A stretch of 64,000 nucleotides of DNA from Rhyacichthys aspro (GCA_036850595.1 CM072163.1:20375550-20439549); one strand, 5' to 3'; positions 46,182-58,713 are shown, counted from the first letter of the stretch. Notes: a model not told the origin generated them from the letters alone. Made by a program: numbers and translations.

Positions 46182-46715
46182 ATTCAAAGACAGAAAACAA
46201 CTTCTTCACATGCTCATCATTTAAATCCCCCTGGCACTCAGCTGATCTCACAGTAACACCCATCACTGTAAGGTTAAGGAACCATTTACATGAGAACGTT
46301 GGTCAGGAAAACGCAAGTCAGCAGCTGCAACAAAACGAAAACACCTTCTCTGCCAGAAGTTTGATATTTCGTAGACCAGCCTTGTGCAAACAAGAGGCCA
46401 ATCTGCAACAGCGTCATTGCAGTTTGGGGCAAAACGTGTTGTAGTGGAAAGAGCGTCTAATATAGCTGGTATGATATCATACTTCTCATACTTGAGAATG
46501 AGCTCTATATATATCATATATACTGTATCATATTTGGTCACGTGACCCTAACAACACAAGTGCAGTCCCAGAGGTTATAAATGTAAGGTGCATTACCTGT
46601 TCATCACAGCATCCCTGATGTGAATGTAATGGTATAGAGCTGGATCTGACTATTCAATAGATTTCAAGAGACTTTTTAACAATATATATTTTATTGTAAA
46701 CGTTGCCTGTTTACT

Positions 46716-46745
46716 GCACACACACACGCACACACATGCACACAC
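46716..46745. repeat. (CA)n imperfect microsatellite
   Basis: CACACACACACGCACACACA and related units. Confidence 0.85.
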
Positions 46746-46789
46746 TAAGTAACGTCTATATATGCTTCAATGTCTCCTTCAATTTACCT

Positions 46790-47480
46790 CTGCACCACTG
46801 AACCTGGAGGGCAACAAGCGCCCTAAGTAGCTAGCTAATTAGCTAATAACCCGCTAATCAAATTGGCAGCCGCCAGGCCTTTAAGGTGGTCCATTAGCAT
46901 CAGGAACTGTCGTCGAAGCCCGCCTCTTCCCCCAATATTCATCCAGAGCGCTCTGCATTTCTCGTCCAACGTTGCACCTTTCTCCATTCACGGGCCTTCC
47001 CGATAACGACCCGCTGCCTGAAATGAAACGTCTTTTTGAATGTCCGCCTTTACTGTAACCGAGCGGCGGCAACACACACACACACAACGAAAAAGCACAC
47101 ACCGTTCCTTTTAAGAGCTCTCCTCGCCTCCCCAATTAGCTCTCTAATTTGGCTAATGGAGCAATAATGGAGAAAGAGGCTGCTGAAGACTCCGGCTCAG
47201 CACAATGCCCTCCAAAAAAAAAAAAAACCCACCCCCACCCCCCACAGCCTCAGCAGGACACACAGATTAGATTTCACTAACAATAGTATCAGAATGCCTC
47301 TCTATAGACGCACACAGGGGAGGGCAGATAGGACTGGCATCTTTGGAACATGTTCACACACACATCAGGAATGGCGTATGAACGAGCCAAACCTACAGAT
47401 GTTCTCTCATAAAAAGATGTGGACAGGCTTGGGAACTACCGCAGCGCTGTTGAGAGGAGGATCAACATGGCGCCAGCACC
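46790..47480. promoter_or_regulatory. Candidate enhancer with dense homeodomain-type motifs
   Basis: It contains the 14-bp palindrome TAGCTAATTAGCTA (46,832-46,845), then CGCTAATCAAATTGGC, CCATTAGCATC, CCAATTAGCTCTCTAATTTG and GGCTAATGGAGCAATAATGG. No exon is supported; the block lies within AT-rich repeats. Confidence 0.4.
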
Positions 47481-48029
47481 CCTTTCTCCTTATCAAAAAC
47501 ACACAAGCTGCTATCACTTTGAACATTTGCACTACACTGGAACAACGCAATGGTAAAATTAGGTTTGATTATTGATGTATCATGGTACCAAATCATAAAA
47601 TGAATGATTTAATGTTTAAAAATAAGATCTAAAATAGTAGTGGGACATTTACTTCATTGTATCAATCATAGCAAATGTGACACTTAGGCCCAGTTTCACC
47701 AACAAGGTGTAATTTTTTTGGATTCTGTCTTTTTCAGATAAATTCAGTGATTGTAGGTTAACAGTTGATAGGTTTCAAGTACCACCGCATGTCTCATTAG
47801 ATAGTGAATCATACTTTCAACAATCATTTTTAACAGAAGAATTGTTTCAGGTGCCAAACAGGAAACAGAAGTCTCGTTTACACAGACAGGTGCTGTTCAG
47901 CTCAGAACAGCACAGCACAGTTTGTTCCAGCTAACCATTTAAGAGGGTTGCATTTCTACTGAGCTGTGTCTCGAGAGCGGCATTTGGTATAACAACACTG
48001 ATGTCACAGAAGGGCAACAAAAGTTGTGT

Positions 48030-48180
48030 CTATAGGACAAAGCCTCATTTCCACTGAAATGGTACGTTGCAGTTCGGGTTGGTTCAGTGTCCCCAAAAAG
48101 CATGCTGTGCCACTTTGACACCTTGGCTAGGGGTCCCAAATGTGTTTGACTTTGTGGTACCTTTTGGGAGGGCCACAGTC
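48030..48180. repeat. Possible decayed MITE related to 5,397-5,555
   Basis: GCCTCATTTCCACTGAAATGGTAC resembles the left end of the intron-13 MITE; the right end is not recognisable. Confidence 0.3.
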
Positions 48181-48364
48181 AGCTGATTGGATAATATTCC
48201 TCACTCAAGCGGAAAACGAGAAGCAAACATAAAAACATTAAACATTAAAATAAAAATAAAAAATTACACCTTGTTTTTCAAAGTGAGTGGTTGTCTCTCT
48301 GTGTCTGTGTAAATGTCAGATCTATGAATAACTGGCCATTGTTCAGGATGTTCCACACCTTAGG

Positions 48365-48440
48365 CCCAAAGCTGCTGGGATAGGCTCCAGCTACTGCGAT
48401 CCCCCACAGGACTAAGCGGTAGAAGATGAATGATTGAACA
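48365..48440 (+). repeat. Fish interspersed repeat tail
   Basis: CTGGGATAGGCTCCAGCTAC and AAGCGGTAGAAGATGAATGA match a very common fish repeat 3' end. Confidence 0.6.
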
Positions 48441-48756
48441 TCTTGTTTTTCTGATAAATGTCAAGGACAAAGCTAACAAAGAGAAAGACTTTGCTGAGTG
48501 CACTGTATTAACAAGCTATTACTTGTAACGGGTTACAAGCTGCAAGCTCCTTCACATTAACTGTTATTAATGCATGATAGCTACTGGTAAGTTTGTTTTA
48601 CCATATAATAAAGAGTGGAATATGTTTAAATTAATTCATTTTAAATGGTGCAGTGCAACAGGTGCTAACATATTAGCTATTAAAGTGAACTTGATAAAAG
48701 CATTTTTGAACAGTAAAGAAAATCAAGCACAGGAGAAACATATATAAATACCAGAT

Positions 48757-49254
48757 ATGAATACAACTAGTGGTTGTGAGGTGTGGCCTCCATTCTCAAC
48801 TGGATTGAGATCTGGAGAATTTGGAGCCAAATCAACACCTCAAAATCACACCAGGCCACCTTTTTACGTTGCACTGTGGTCAAGTTCTGATGCTTGCGTG
48901 CCCATTGCGGCTTTCGGAGGTGCACAGGGGTCACAGGTCACCCTGACTGGTCTGTGGCTATCCACCCCATGACCCTTTCACTGGTTCACCACAGTTCCTT
49001 CCTTGGACCACTTTTGATAGATACTGACTGGGAACAACGCACAAGAGCTCAAGTTTTAGGGATTCTCTGACCAGGTCGTCTAGCCATCACAATTTGGCCC
49101 TTGTCAGACTCGACAAATCCTACTCCTTTGAGGACAAAATGTTCACCTGCTGCCTAATATATTGCACTCACTAAGAGGTGTCATGATATAGAGATAATCA
49201 GTGTTATTCTCTTCACCTGTCCTTGGTCAGAATGTTATCAGTGTGATCGGTGTA
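48757..49254 (-). pseudogene. Decayed Tc1-like transposase relic
   Basis: The plus strand carries GGCCACC, AGTTCTGATGCTTGCGTGCC, TTCCTTCCTTGGACCACTTT, GTCTAGCCATCACAATTTGG and CAGTGTTATTCTCTTCACCT. These form the known antisense of a Tc1-like transposase with its terminal repeat, ending GTGATCGGTGTA at 49,254. Large internal deletions and stops show it is dead. Confidence 0.7.
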
Positions 49255-49599
49255 GATTACAAAGCAAGGGTACTTTTGAAGTTTGAAGAACCTTAAGATT
49301 CACTTAATTAGCAGTTTTTTGTTTCATGTTGTTGTCTGCTTCAACCACATTTCTGGATATATATTGATAAAGTGTGTAAAAAGCTGTTCAGTAGTAGTTC
49401 ATTATAATCTTGTATATTTACATTATGCATTGTCCCTTGTATTATAAATAAATACACTACGTAATGAGTCTAAACATGACCTTTTTAGTAAGATATTGCC
49501 ATGGCCTATTTAAAATATGGAAACATTACACAGCAGCTCATTTCAAACTGTGGATGCTTGTCTGTTTCGGGAAAGCTGACACATTTTACAAATATGAGG

Positions 49600-50160
49600 T
49601 CTTGGGCCGATAAGTGAGTGTTTCAACAACATAAGCCAATACTGTGCAGGCCCCAGATAAGGCTGCGTCCACTCCTCCCATGATGCATCGCTGGTTGCGT
49701 TGGAGTTTCCAAGCCATGACAACACTGGCGACAGGCATATCTGACGCTCTGACCCTTTTCAAGTCCGCCGCTAGCACTTCTCTCTCTCATACACAGACGG
49801 GGGGGCCGCAGATAGTGCTCCAGGCTCCAGGCCTCGATAAGGGGGTCCCCTCGAACGGGCAGGAGGGGTGCTCGTGGCGCAGAGACCAGAGAAAGTGGCC
49901 CTAATCACCAGGCCGGCTCCATAAACACTGCTGAGGCCAGGCAGCACAGCGACTCCAAGTCTGAAGCCCACAACATGCCCAGATTAGCACCCTTCTGTCA
50001 TGATGTCATCAGTTAGCATTTCGTGTGACTCATTACAGGATTCGACAGGAAAATAACTGCCATTACAGTTGAATGGGAGTTTTAAAAGTGAAATCATTAA
50101 TGCTGAAGATGTCAGAGCGTCAAATAACACTTCTGGTCTGGGCCACAGCCATTTATGAAT
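49600..50160. other. GC-richer block, candidate regulatory element
   Basis: About 550 unique bp with CpGs, GGCCCTAATCACCAGG, ATGATGTCATCAG (AP-1/CRE-like) and GAAATCATTAATGC. No exon support. Confidence 0.3.
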
Positions 50161-50219
50161 ACAAGCAACAAAAATCTCAACACTCCAAATGAACACTTGA
50201 AGCTGCCCAGCAACATAGT

Positions 50220-50520
50220 AACCTGCTCGTTTCACTTTTATTTCTTGTTTCTCTGTTTTTCTTTTTTGTGCTGTTTTCCTGTGTAAGCAGATGTAGTCAG
50301 TGCTTGAACAACCATTTGAATTTCCTGCTGACATTGATTCAATGTTGACAAGTTAGCTGCCTAGCTAAACAGCTAATTAGATCCCTTATTCAAATAGGAG
50401 AATGTCAGCATGTGATTTGCCTAAGCTTATCGTCTCTCAATCCATTACTGTATATTATTATGATATATTATTAGGCCAACTATTTGATATTGTATAAACC
50501 TAGATGATGCCTTAAGGTCT
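50220..50520 (+). repeat. Dispersed repeat family R1, copy 4
   Basis: It has a T-rich start, GACATTGATTCAATGTTGAC, CCCTTATTCAAATAGGAG and AGCATGTGATTTGCCTAAGC. Confidence 0.6.
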
Positions 50521-50992
50521 TGTTCTTTTTTTTTCCAAAGATCTTTCTTACAATCTGCTATTATGTGATTAAACCGTTTCCACATGACAAATTACATCAG
50601 TTGCAAGTACAAAGTATTTTGTGTGGTTATCTTACATCATTGTATATATGTGTATATGTGTATATGTGTATTACATATTCAGTATATCTGTGTATTTCAT
50701 TTCCAGAGGGTTTTTAAGGGTTCTAGAGATTTTTATTTATATCTTATTATGAAACAATGGTTTACATTGAGCGTAAACCATTGTTATAAAGCTAAACTGT
50801 TAAAATGTCACAAAAATCCAATAGCTACAAGGGTTAAACTATCGAGAACATAGGTAGATTCAAATAACACTGACTATGAAAAGGCAAAAAAAAAAAAAAC
50901 TTTAATATTAGTTATAATAATAATGTAGTTTATAAATCATTTTTTTGTTTTTTGGCAGCCGAATGTCCATCTGTAAAAAAAGATGTGTAAGG

Positions 50993-51216
50993 CAGCCATT
51001 CCCAAAGTCAAGAGTGTAGTGGCCCCTCCAAAAATCAGATAATCCTGTGACCCTTTAGACTCATGAAAGCGCTCACTCACAATACCTATATAACTGTATA
51101 CACTGAGTAATTTCAAAGTAAATTTCTTCTTATGTACATGATTTATACAATCTGTGGCGGTGCACTTGCAGTACCGTTGTGGCCCACAAGGGGGGACCCC
51201 AGTTTGGGAACCACTG
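50993..51216. mobile_element. hAT-type MITE
   Basis: The left end is CAGCCATTCCCAAAGT. The right end is the complement of CAGTGGTTCCCAAACT, the typical CAGNGGTTCCCAA terminus of hAT elements. Flanking 8-mers match at 5 of 8 positions. Confidence 0.6.
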
Positions 51217-52029
51217 GCATCAGGCGAATGGCGTAAGGTTCATTAGATTTTACAGAGTGTTCAAAGGTTTGATGCAAAATGTAAGGAGTCTGGGCTTGTT
51301 GCAAAAAGGTCAGCTCCTACCGATGACTGACAGGTCTGATGTTTTTTTAATGTAATAGAAACATACCTCAACATAGTCTTCTTGAAAACCTTGTATTATC
51401 ATGCAGATACAGACCAGAATTCCCATTTTAAATATTTTGCTTTTGTTCTTAGATTACGCTTGGTTGATGTAAGGTGAGGTTGCATGAGGGGGAAGCAGAT
51501 AAGAGCCATAACTAGACCAAATAAAGCCCATAGTCTGTTAGCATTCCTCACGCTCCTCGATTCCCCATACCACACACAGACTGTGGCTGTCACAACAAAT
51601 ATGTACAATCTCACTGTTTTTACCAGAATACAATAATATAAATTTAATAAATATAAATTATTATTTGTTCAGTTTTTGGTACATCCCTTACGGTTTAAAT
51701 TGTTATTTGCATATTACAACTAAGGACCACAAGTTTCCACAGAAGTGATATTCAGTAAAGTATATAAGGGTATCTGAAATATGTACACAGAATAAACTCA
51801 CAGTAATGTTAAACACTGATACGGTTTTGGAATGTGGTCAGGCTCAAGCTTTAAAGACCATACAAGACTAAATATCAGCGACTAATATAGGCATAAAGGT
51901 GTTCGTGAAAAAAAAAAAGTAAATCCATCTGAACATTGTTAGAAAACGTACCCCCACATCTTTGCATTTTATTTTGACAATGACAAAAGAAGAATTTGCA
52001 CATTTGTACATTATCAAAATAAACTGAAT

Positions 52030-52335
52030 CTAAACTTTCTGGAACATACAACCAATGTGTTTCATACAGCTCGCATCACTTTAGATAAATGATTATTACT
52101 GGTCAGGTAGGATTGATTCTGTTGGAGGAGTTCCAGACCCACTTCGCTAAGAAAGTGAATGGGTCTGATTGGACGGACACCATGAAAAGTGGTTGTTAAG
52201 ATGGCAAGCTTTAGCCAGTCACATGCTCCCATACAAGGCTGATAGTTTCCATTTGAATAAGGGATGCTCCTATTGGCTGTTTTTGTACACAGCTTGTCAA
52301 CATTGAATCAATGGCAGTGTATAATTATACTGGGA
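52030..52335 (-). repeat. Dispersed repeat family R1, copy 5
   Basis: The reverse complement has GATTCAATGTTGACAAGC, CCAATAGGAGCATCCCTTAT and AGCATGTGACTGGCTAAAGC. It then carries GACCCATTCACTTTCTTAGC, which continues into sequence shared with the copy at 54,070. Confidence 0.6.
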
Positions 52336-52589
52336 AAAGTGTGTCTATTCCAGCGCAGGCTACGTCTGCAGTCCTCCCAGTTTAAATGAGCTTGAAATTT
52401 TCTCTTTAGAAGTTTAGAAAAGCTCAATATATAAGCAGAGATATATGTAAGTGCTTTGCAGGCCTACGTTACATACTTTGCAGAATAGATCAAATTAAAT
52501 GTTTTGATGTTTCAGTGAGGATTGGACCCATAAAGCTTCCTACTAATATTAAATGGACTGATATATTATTTATCTGTATACAAGATGGA

Positions 52590-52745
52590 CTGTTTGTGAA
52601 ATGTTCTGGAGACATCTACTGCATGGTCTGTCCATCCTGGGAGTGGACCCTCCTTCTGAGTTACTCCCCTTTTTTTTTTTTTCCTCGTTCTGAAGTCCAC
52701 TGCTGTTGTGAAATTAGGCAGTATAAATAAAATAAAATTGACTCT
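52590..52745 (+). mobile_element. Teleost interspersed repeat tail, copy 2
   Basis: It has GCATGGTCTGTCCATCCTGG and AGTATAAATAAAATAAAATT, with an internal deletion relative to copy 1. Confidence 0.55.
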
Positions 52746-52859
52746 CAAGAGACTCGGGAAGTAGTCAAGTGAAACCAAGTGTTATTAGACATTCAATATG
52801 CCCTGTAGTTGACCTTTCAACAACCAAATGAAAAACAATGCATTGTAGAATTCCAAAGT

Positions 52860-53230
52860 ACGAAACTTGAACGGTGCCTGGCTGTGTTTGGACAGACCTG
52901 CGTTCTACTCCCACAACAGGACGTCCATCACCAGCATTTCCTCTTATTGGCAGTGTTCTCTCATTGGCGTCGGTTTTAAAGCCTCTAAAACTGTCCCGTT
53001 TATGGATGAGAACCTGTCAAGTTCAGGACAAGAGCCTGGGCCTAAGGTCACGCTGCGGTCCTCACATGGAGACTCTCTCTTCCTAAACACAACACCAGGA
53101 GTGAAAAACAACAACCGGTAGCTGGTAAATCTGCCTGGGCACAGTGTGGACAGCCTTTCACACTTTCACTCAGTCTTGCTCTAGGAAGTAGGATGTCATT
53201 CATTCTCTGCAGCTGTTTGGGTTGTGCCAC
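52860..53230. other. GC-richer block, nothing recognised
   Basis: Unique sequence with several short open frames and CCAAT-type TTATTGGCAGTG and CTCATTGGCG. No consistent exon. Confidence 0.25.
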
Positions 53231-54069
53231 TTTTTATGAGTAAATGAGATGTTAAGTTCCTGCTACTTGGTTCTGGGGCCACCCAGCTCCTCAGCTTCAC
53301 TAACAAAACATGCAGTTGTAGTTTACTGAGAATAGTCTTTTGTTCTTAATGTTGGAAAATAAATACATACACAACTAATCTAGACAATAGTGCTATTAAT
53401 GAGACTAGAGTTCTTGTTTTCTTATTCTTGTTCTTGTGTAGTTGTTCTGAAAGGTTAATATGTGACACACCATCATGTAGAAACCTCTAACTGTCCAGTT
53501 TGTAATCCATCTGTTTTTTTTGCATAATCAGGAAACCAAAAACCAAACCAGGAATTATTTAGCTGTAATATCCCATTATTGTTAGTTATGTAGCCCTTAA
53601 ATGCACAACATACAGGTCTGTTTAGAGAATGCCTAAGGGGGCCAAGGGGGTCCAACAAATTTTCATCTTTACATAAGAAAACCAAAATTGAAAAAATCCT
53701 TCCTAATTACAGATCAGAAACAACATGTAAATTTAAAAATTCAGTAATGATCCCATTTTCATTTTGATTCAGTGTATCACTGCAGGCATTTTACTTCATA
53801 AAAATATTATTTTTACTTCACTAAAGAATATAACTTTTGCACTAAGAGTGAAAAAAGTGTCCACCAAAATAGCACTGCTGATTGGTTAGCCTGGCCAGCT
53901 ATCCTTATTTCTATTCTATACAAAGAATTCATCTGGTCCCTGTCCATTTGAGTTTGATTTCCAGCAGGTGGAACGACTGTGCACAGATGAATGCAATGAA
54001 TGCAACCAACCAGAATTCAAGGGCCGTACCAACCTGCGCAGAATAAACTGCCTCTGGATCAAAGTAACT

Positions 54070-54240
54070 TGTAAAACATACAACCAATCTGCATAAACCC
54101 TCCCCTACTTGAGATAAACGGTTATGTTTGATCAGGTAGGATTGAAATTGGTAGAAACATTTTGAATGGGAGGAATTCCAGACCCATTTCTCTTTGATAA
54201 GAAAGTGAATGGGTCCAGCTGCCAAGTCAGGTTTATACCT
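54070..54240 (-). repeat. Dispersed repeat family R1, copy 6 (partial)
   Basis: The reverse complement GGACCCATTCACTTTCTTAT, then GGGTCTGGAATTCCTCC, AATCCTACCTGATCA and ATTGGTTGTATGTT aligns with the 3' part of copy 5. Confidence 0.55.
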
Positions 54241-54699
54241 ATTTCTCATGAAATACATTTTGGGTCATTCAGTGGTGATCTTGATGCCGTTCATTCGGTC
54301 AATAGTGCTTTGCAAATGGCTTTACTTTAGTTTTATGTTAGCTCCTTTTTAAAATATGTCAGGCCAGTTTCAAATAAATGCACTCACAGCTCCAAAAAGA
54401 AGCACGGGATTTATTGGACGAGTTGGTAACCCACTTTTTGATACCACCGATCCAAAGCATGATTGTTAGGTTTCATCTAACCAGGTAGAAGAGGGGGGTT
54501 GATACCTACCTTAGTAGAACAGGGCCCATGTAGACAGCCTCAACATAAATCCACTCTGTTGTACACACTTCAAAGGACTCACACTAGATAAATGTTTACA
54601 CCTGAATAAATAACTTGAGCACATTGACATGTTTTGCACTTACACAATATAAGACTAAGATTTCCTGGGCGTGTCTACATTTATACATACTTAGAATAT

Positions 54700-55320
54700 A
54701 TAAAAACACTTGTATTCACTGAGTTCATCGACAAGCTGTGACTTAAACCACTTGACAGCTATATTAGCTTTGATCCCCCAGATTCGACTCCAAGCCTTCG
54801 CACCTCCCAAATGCACGATGCAGGGTGTTAACAGATGAGCCCGTTTTGGAGAAAGACTTAAGAGGGCCGCGGGCATCCCATGATCCCATCACTTCAAAGA
54901 ACATAAACAAACTCGCTAAATCTGCCGCACAAATTGCTCTCTGGGTATTCTTCGCGGTGGATCTTTAATGCGGCAGTCAAAAGCCATAATAGTTGCTGTG
55001 TTGTTGAGGGTGGAACTGCCCGAGGGAATCTACGGATAAGCCACACAAGAGGAGCTAAGCCCGACTGAGGAGAGGCTGTCATCTTCCGCAGTTTTGCACC
55101 TGTGGGGACTGGCCAAGCTCTTCACTGGCTCCTCCGCGAGAAAGAAGGGAGATTTTAGTGGATTTGGTAGAGAATGGCGGCCCACTTTGCACCTTGACGT
55201 GGTAAATGCTATGAATGGGTCCGGTGAGAGCCCCAAGGGGTAAGCAATGATCAAGACCATTTTGGAGTCATGGAGATTGTGTAAAGACAGAAAGAAACAG
55301 AATGGCACTACTGTAACGAT
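54700..55320. other. GC-richer block, candidate regulatory element
   Basis: About 600 bp, unique, with TTGACAGCTATATTAGCTTT (TGACAG, MEIS/TGIF-like), GATCTTTAATGCGGC and CTTCAAAGAAC. Three minus-strand open frames overlap here without splice support. Confidence 0.35.
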
Positions 55321-55849
55321 GACACGTGCGATTATTTCGTCAAATTATTGCAATTACAAAGGCAATCTGTTTAATGCACATAGCACCAAAGGTGAAGGAA
55401 CCTAAGAACACTGTGTTGTGTGACATTTCAAAACTTGGATGTGTTGCCAATAATTATAATAAAGATGAGAGTAACCCTTGAGCATATTAGAGCAAGTAGT
55501 TGGAGGTATAGCCATTTTTTGCTGCAATAAACAGAAGTACAATTTACAATTCCACAAACCAGCCTCCAGCGACCAGTAATAGGATAAGCGTTCTAAGTGA
55601 ATTAATTATTACAACTATAAGATGTGCCTAATTTAACTACAATTATGATTTAAGATAATCCTGTTAAAAAGTCTTTGACAAATAACATTGGCTTTCAATC
55701 CACAAACCAAAATCACATGTCCTTGAATGAAGAGACCAGGTTTTGGTTCATGATTTGGACAAGCTGTAAACTCCTGCCATTTCTACTGCAGCAAACTGGA
55801 TTTTGTTTTCCCCCGTGAATGTTTGTTCTTCACAGTGAATGTTTGGTTA

Positions 55850-56260
55850 ATCAATGAGTTCCTTAAAGAAGGTGCAGACACATCTCTGCAGCTCTAGCGC
55901 TGCAGCAGAGAGCTCCAGAGTCTGGTACTGCAGACGTGTTTACACTCTCTTAAGCCTCACTGTATTTATTACTGACAGAATTCCCAGGTACTTATACTGT
56001 GGCACAGCCATTTAACAAACACACAAGTGTTGCGAAAAGCCCATCTGGAGCGCACACATTTTTTTTTCTCTGAACTCTTGCCTGTGGTCCTCACAAGTAC
56101 TTAGCGCATTAGAGAAACAAAACAGATCTAGCACTCAGCACACTCTGTAATCCTCAGGCATCCAGCTCTGGGACGCTGAGACGCTCAGGCTTACACTACA
56201 TCGCAGTGCTCCGTAAGATGGGTCACCAGGTTATGTGACCTGTGCATGGTCCACAAGCAG
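55850..56260. other. GC-richer block, nothing recognised
   Basis: Unique sequence with AGCTCTAGCGCTGCAGCAGA. Candidate non-coding element only. Confidence 0.2.
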
Positions 56261-57099
56261 GCTCTTGGATAAAATACCTTACTTGAATTTAAAAAAAGAT
56301 TTGGTACTTTGATTCTTTCTGTAAAGTAAAGTTCAATGGAGCAAGAACAGACGCTTGTGGAACTCCAGTATTACTGATCACAGACTGAGAGACTTTGGAG
56401 AGCCGCATTGTTCTTCTGATTTAAACAGATCAATTTCTTAAAACATTTAAAACTATTTGTAAATGTAAATAATTTTGAGTTAGTGAAATTGAGACAAAGC
56501 TGAATAATAATAACAATAACAATTTAATATGTTAATCTTTCACTTGATTTAAGTGGAAAAAAATGTAACATCATTAACTGACAATGACTGTGATATGACA
56601 TCGACAATTACCAAAAAGTACCGAAGGGAAAAAAAGAAAAAAGGAGAAGAAGAAAATGTATTTTTGCAATGAGTACTTGTGTACTGTAATGTGTTTGGAA
56701 TTAAAATTCCTGAAATATCAATTACATACATTTACATTTAAAATACGTACAAACCATTATGCACTTTTAATAGAAATGTTATTACAATAAAATTTTTGAT
56801 TATAATATGTATTTACCATAATGTCCCTGTAGTTGTTTACAGTGCAAAACTGGACTGATTATGTTTTTACCATGTTTTTTTCACTTTAGTTATATATGCA
56901 TCTTTAAATTCCATTATAGCTATATATATATAGTATATAGTATAAGTGGAAACAGAATTTAATGTACTTTTAGAAAGATAGAACAAATTATTGGTGGAGT
57001 CATATTACTTTGATATGACACACACAGTAGGTTGTTGTCAGGCTTTCTCCCCAGTGTCATGTAGACCTGAAAACAAAAACTAAAGATTAGACACATCCT

Positions 57100-57470
57100 A
57101 AAAGCACATTAAGAGGAGGAGAAGTGGACGTGGACAGTTTGAAAAATGGCGGCATTTACAATCTACATGGGAACAAATAGAGGGCTGAGTGAGCTCTGGC
57201 AAAGTGCGCGATCGATCACAGTGAGATGGGAAGGTGTGCAGGGCTGGGAACGTGTGAGCGGAGGGGGGGTGGGGGTGTGGAGTCAGGTCTGGGGGGCGTG
57301 GAGATAACACTCAGCTCTGCAGGATTAACTTGTCTTGTGTGTGTTTCAGAGCCACGGTGGTTGAGGGACTGGCTCTCTGCTCCGGGGCTCTGGAAGATCT
57401 CAGCTCCATCCAGACGGCCTGTCTACAGCCTGCCGTTCACACACACACACACACACACACACACGGTAAA
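57100..57470 (+). other. GC-rich block with exon-like borders
   Basis: An excellent acceptor (TTGTCTTGTGTGTGTTTCAG) precedes 57,350 and a donor-like ACACG|GTAAAT follows a CA repeat at about 57,465. The intervening frame is open but shows no recognisable protein. It could be a non-coding RNA exon. Confidence 0.2.
57438..57464. repeat. (CA)n microsatellite
   Basis: Thirteen CA units in the GC-rich block. Confidence 0.95.
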
Positions 57471-57686
57471 TACAGAGGCAATAACGGTAAAGTACGAGCT
57501 GACATACACTCCACATGTCACTCTCTCTGTTTGACCGAGTTAAACCTGTTTTTACTGCTGTTACTGATCTCTGTTCACAATAATAGTACCTACTGTTCTG
57601 TTCAAGTTCTGATCTGTTACATGAAAGTCTGACAGCAGATGTTTACAGTTCTGTTCTGCTCTGTTCTGATGTTACATAAATGAACT

Positions 57687-58235
57687 AGGGGTGTAACAAT
57701 GTGATGCAGCAATATACGATACAGCGATGCGATACAGTGACAAAGTACAGGGACATTATACACCATGCACCAATCTGATACTCGGATTGAAAATTTGTAA
57801 ATGCATAGGTCCAATCTACTACTGTATGGGCTACTCTGTGTCTGTGGTGCATACATCATCAGCATGGGTGAAGATGACAAGATGGAGCGAGTCAAATCAG
57901 TGGTGTGGAGATCTACTTTTATAATACACTACTCAATTTTTATTGGGAACAAAAAGAGCTGGTATTATGTTCTTTTTATTTGCACAAATCTACTCATTAC
58001 AATAAAATGTAATGATAACCCCCATCTCCATAATGGGTCATGTGACAAATACAAGGGTCTTTATTTATATAATATATATTAAAATACCAGTTGGATCAGA
58101 TCGGTATCTTAAAGCACCTGGATCGGGATCTTGATCTCTACTGAAAAAGCTGGATTGGTGCATCCCTAATTACCCTAATTATCCCTAAATATTGTGATAT
58201 AGCACAGTGATATGATATGTTATGAATCATTTGCC
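57687..58235. mobile_element. Nested hAT-like MITEs
   Basis: An outer element begins AGGGGTGTAACAATGTGATG. Inside it is a second, with CATGCACCAATCTGATACTC near 57,764 and the complementary end GGATTGGTGCATCCCTA finishing at 58,168. Outer-type sequence (ATTGTGATATAGCACAGTGA) resumes after it. Confidence 0.5.
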
Positions 58236-58696
58236 ATAGTGACGATATGATTTAATAAAAATTTTGTCTGATCTAAAATAATATGACTTGATACATAGCA
58301 GCAATTTAAAATTCATACAGTAATGTTTAGGAAAATGCATGAATTGAGTTTTGATTTGCAGTTTCTTTGTGCCCCTTCCTGATGGGAAAGTTACGTTAGT
58401 GTGACTGTAGAATAATAAAGATTAGTCTGTATGACGTTTAACTATATCAGCCCAATAGAGTAGACTGTACTGTGAATCTGTACTGGTCACTCACATGTAT
58501 TTTATTAAGTACATCCATAATCTTGATAGCAATACTAGCAACATTTTTAGCCTTAACAGCACTGCTTTTGCATTTATTCTAAATGTTTTTACTTATTGTC
58601 ATCTGTTGTTGCTCCACAACACTTACTTAACACTTACAGTTTATCATTCTCAGGTTTCAGAGAAGGATAAACTGATTCAGGTTTTGTAGAGTGAAG

Positions 58697-58713
58697 TATA
58701 TATATATATATAT
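58697..58713. repeat. (TA)n microsatellite
   Basis: Eight TA units. Confidence 0.9.

Noticed and set aside
53929..54258. 109-codon minus-strand open frame
   Set aside because: It lies within copy 6 of the R1 repeat family.
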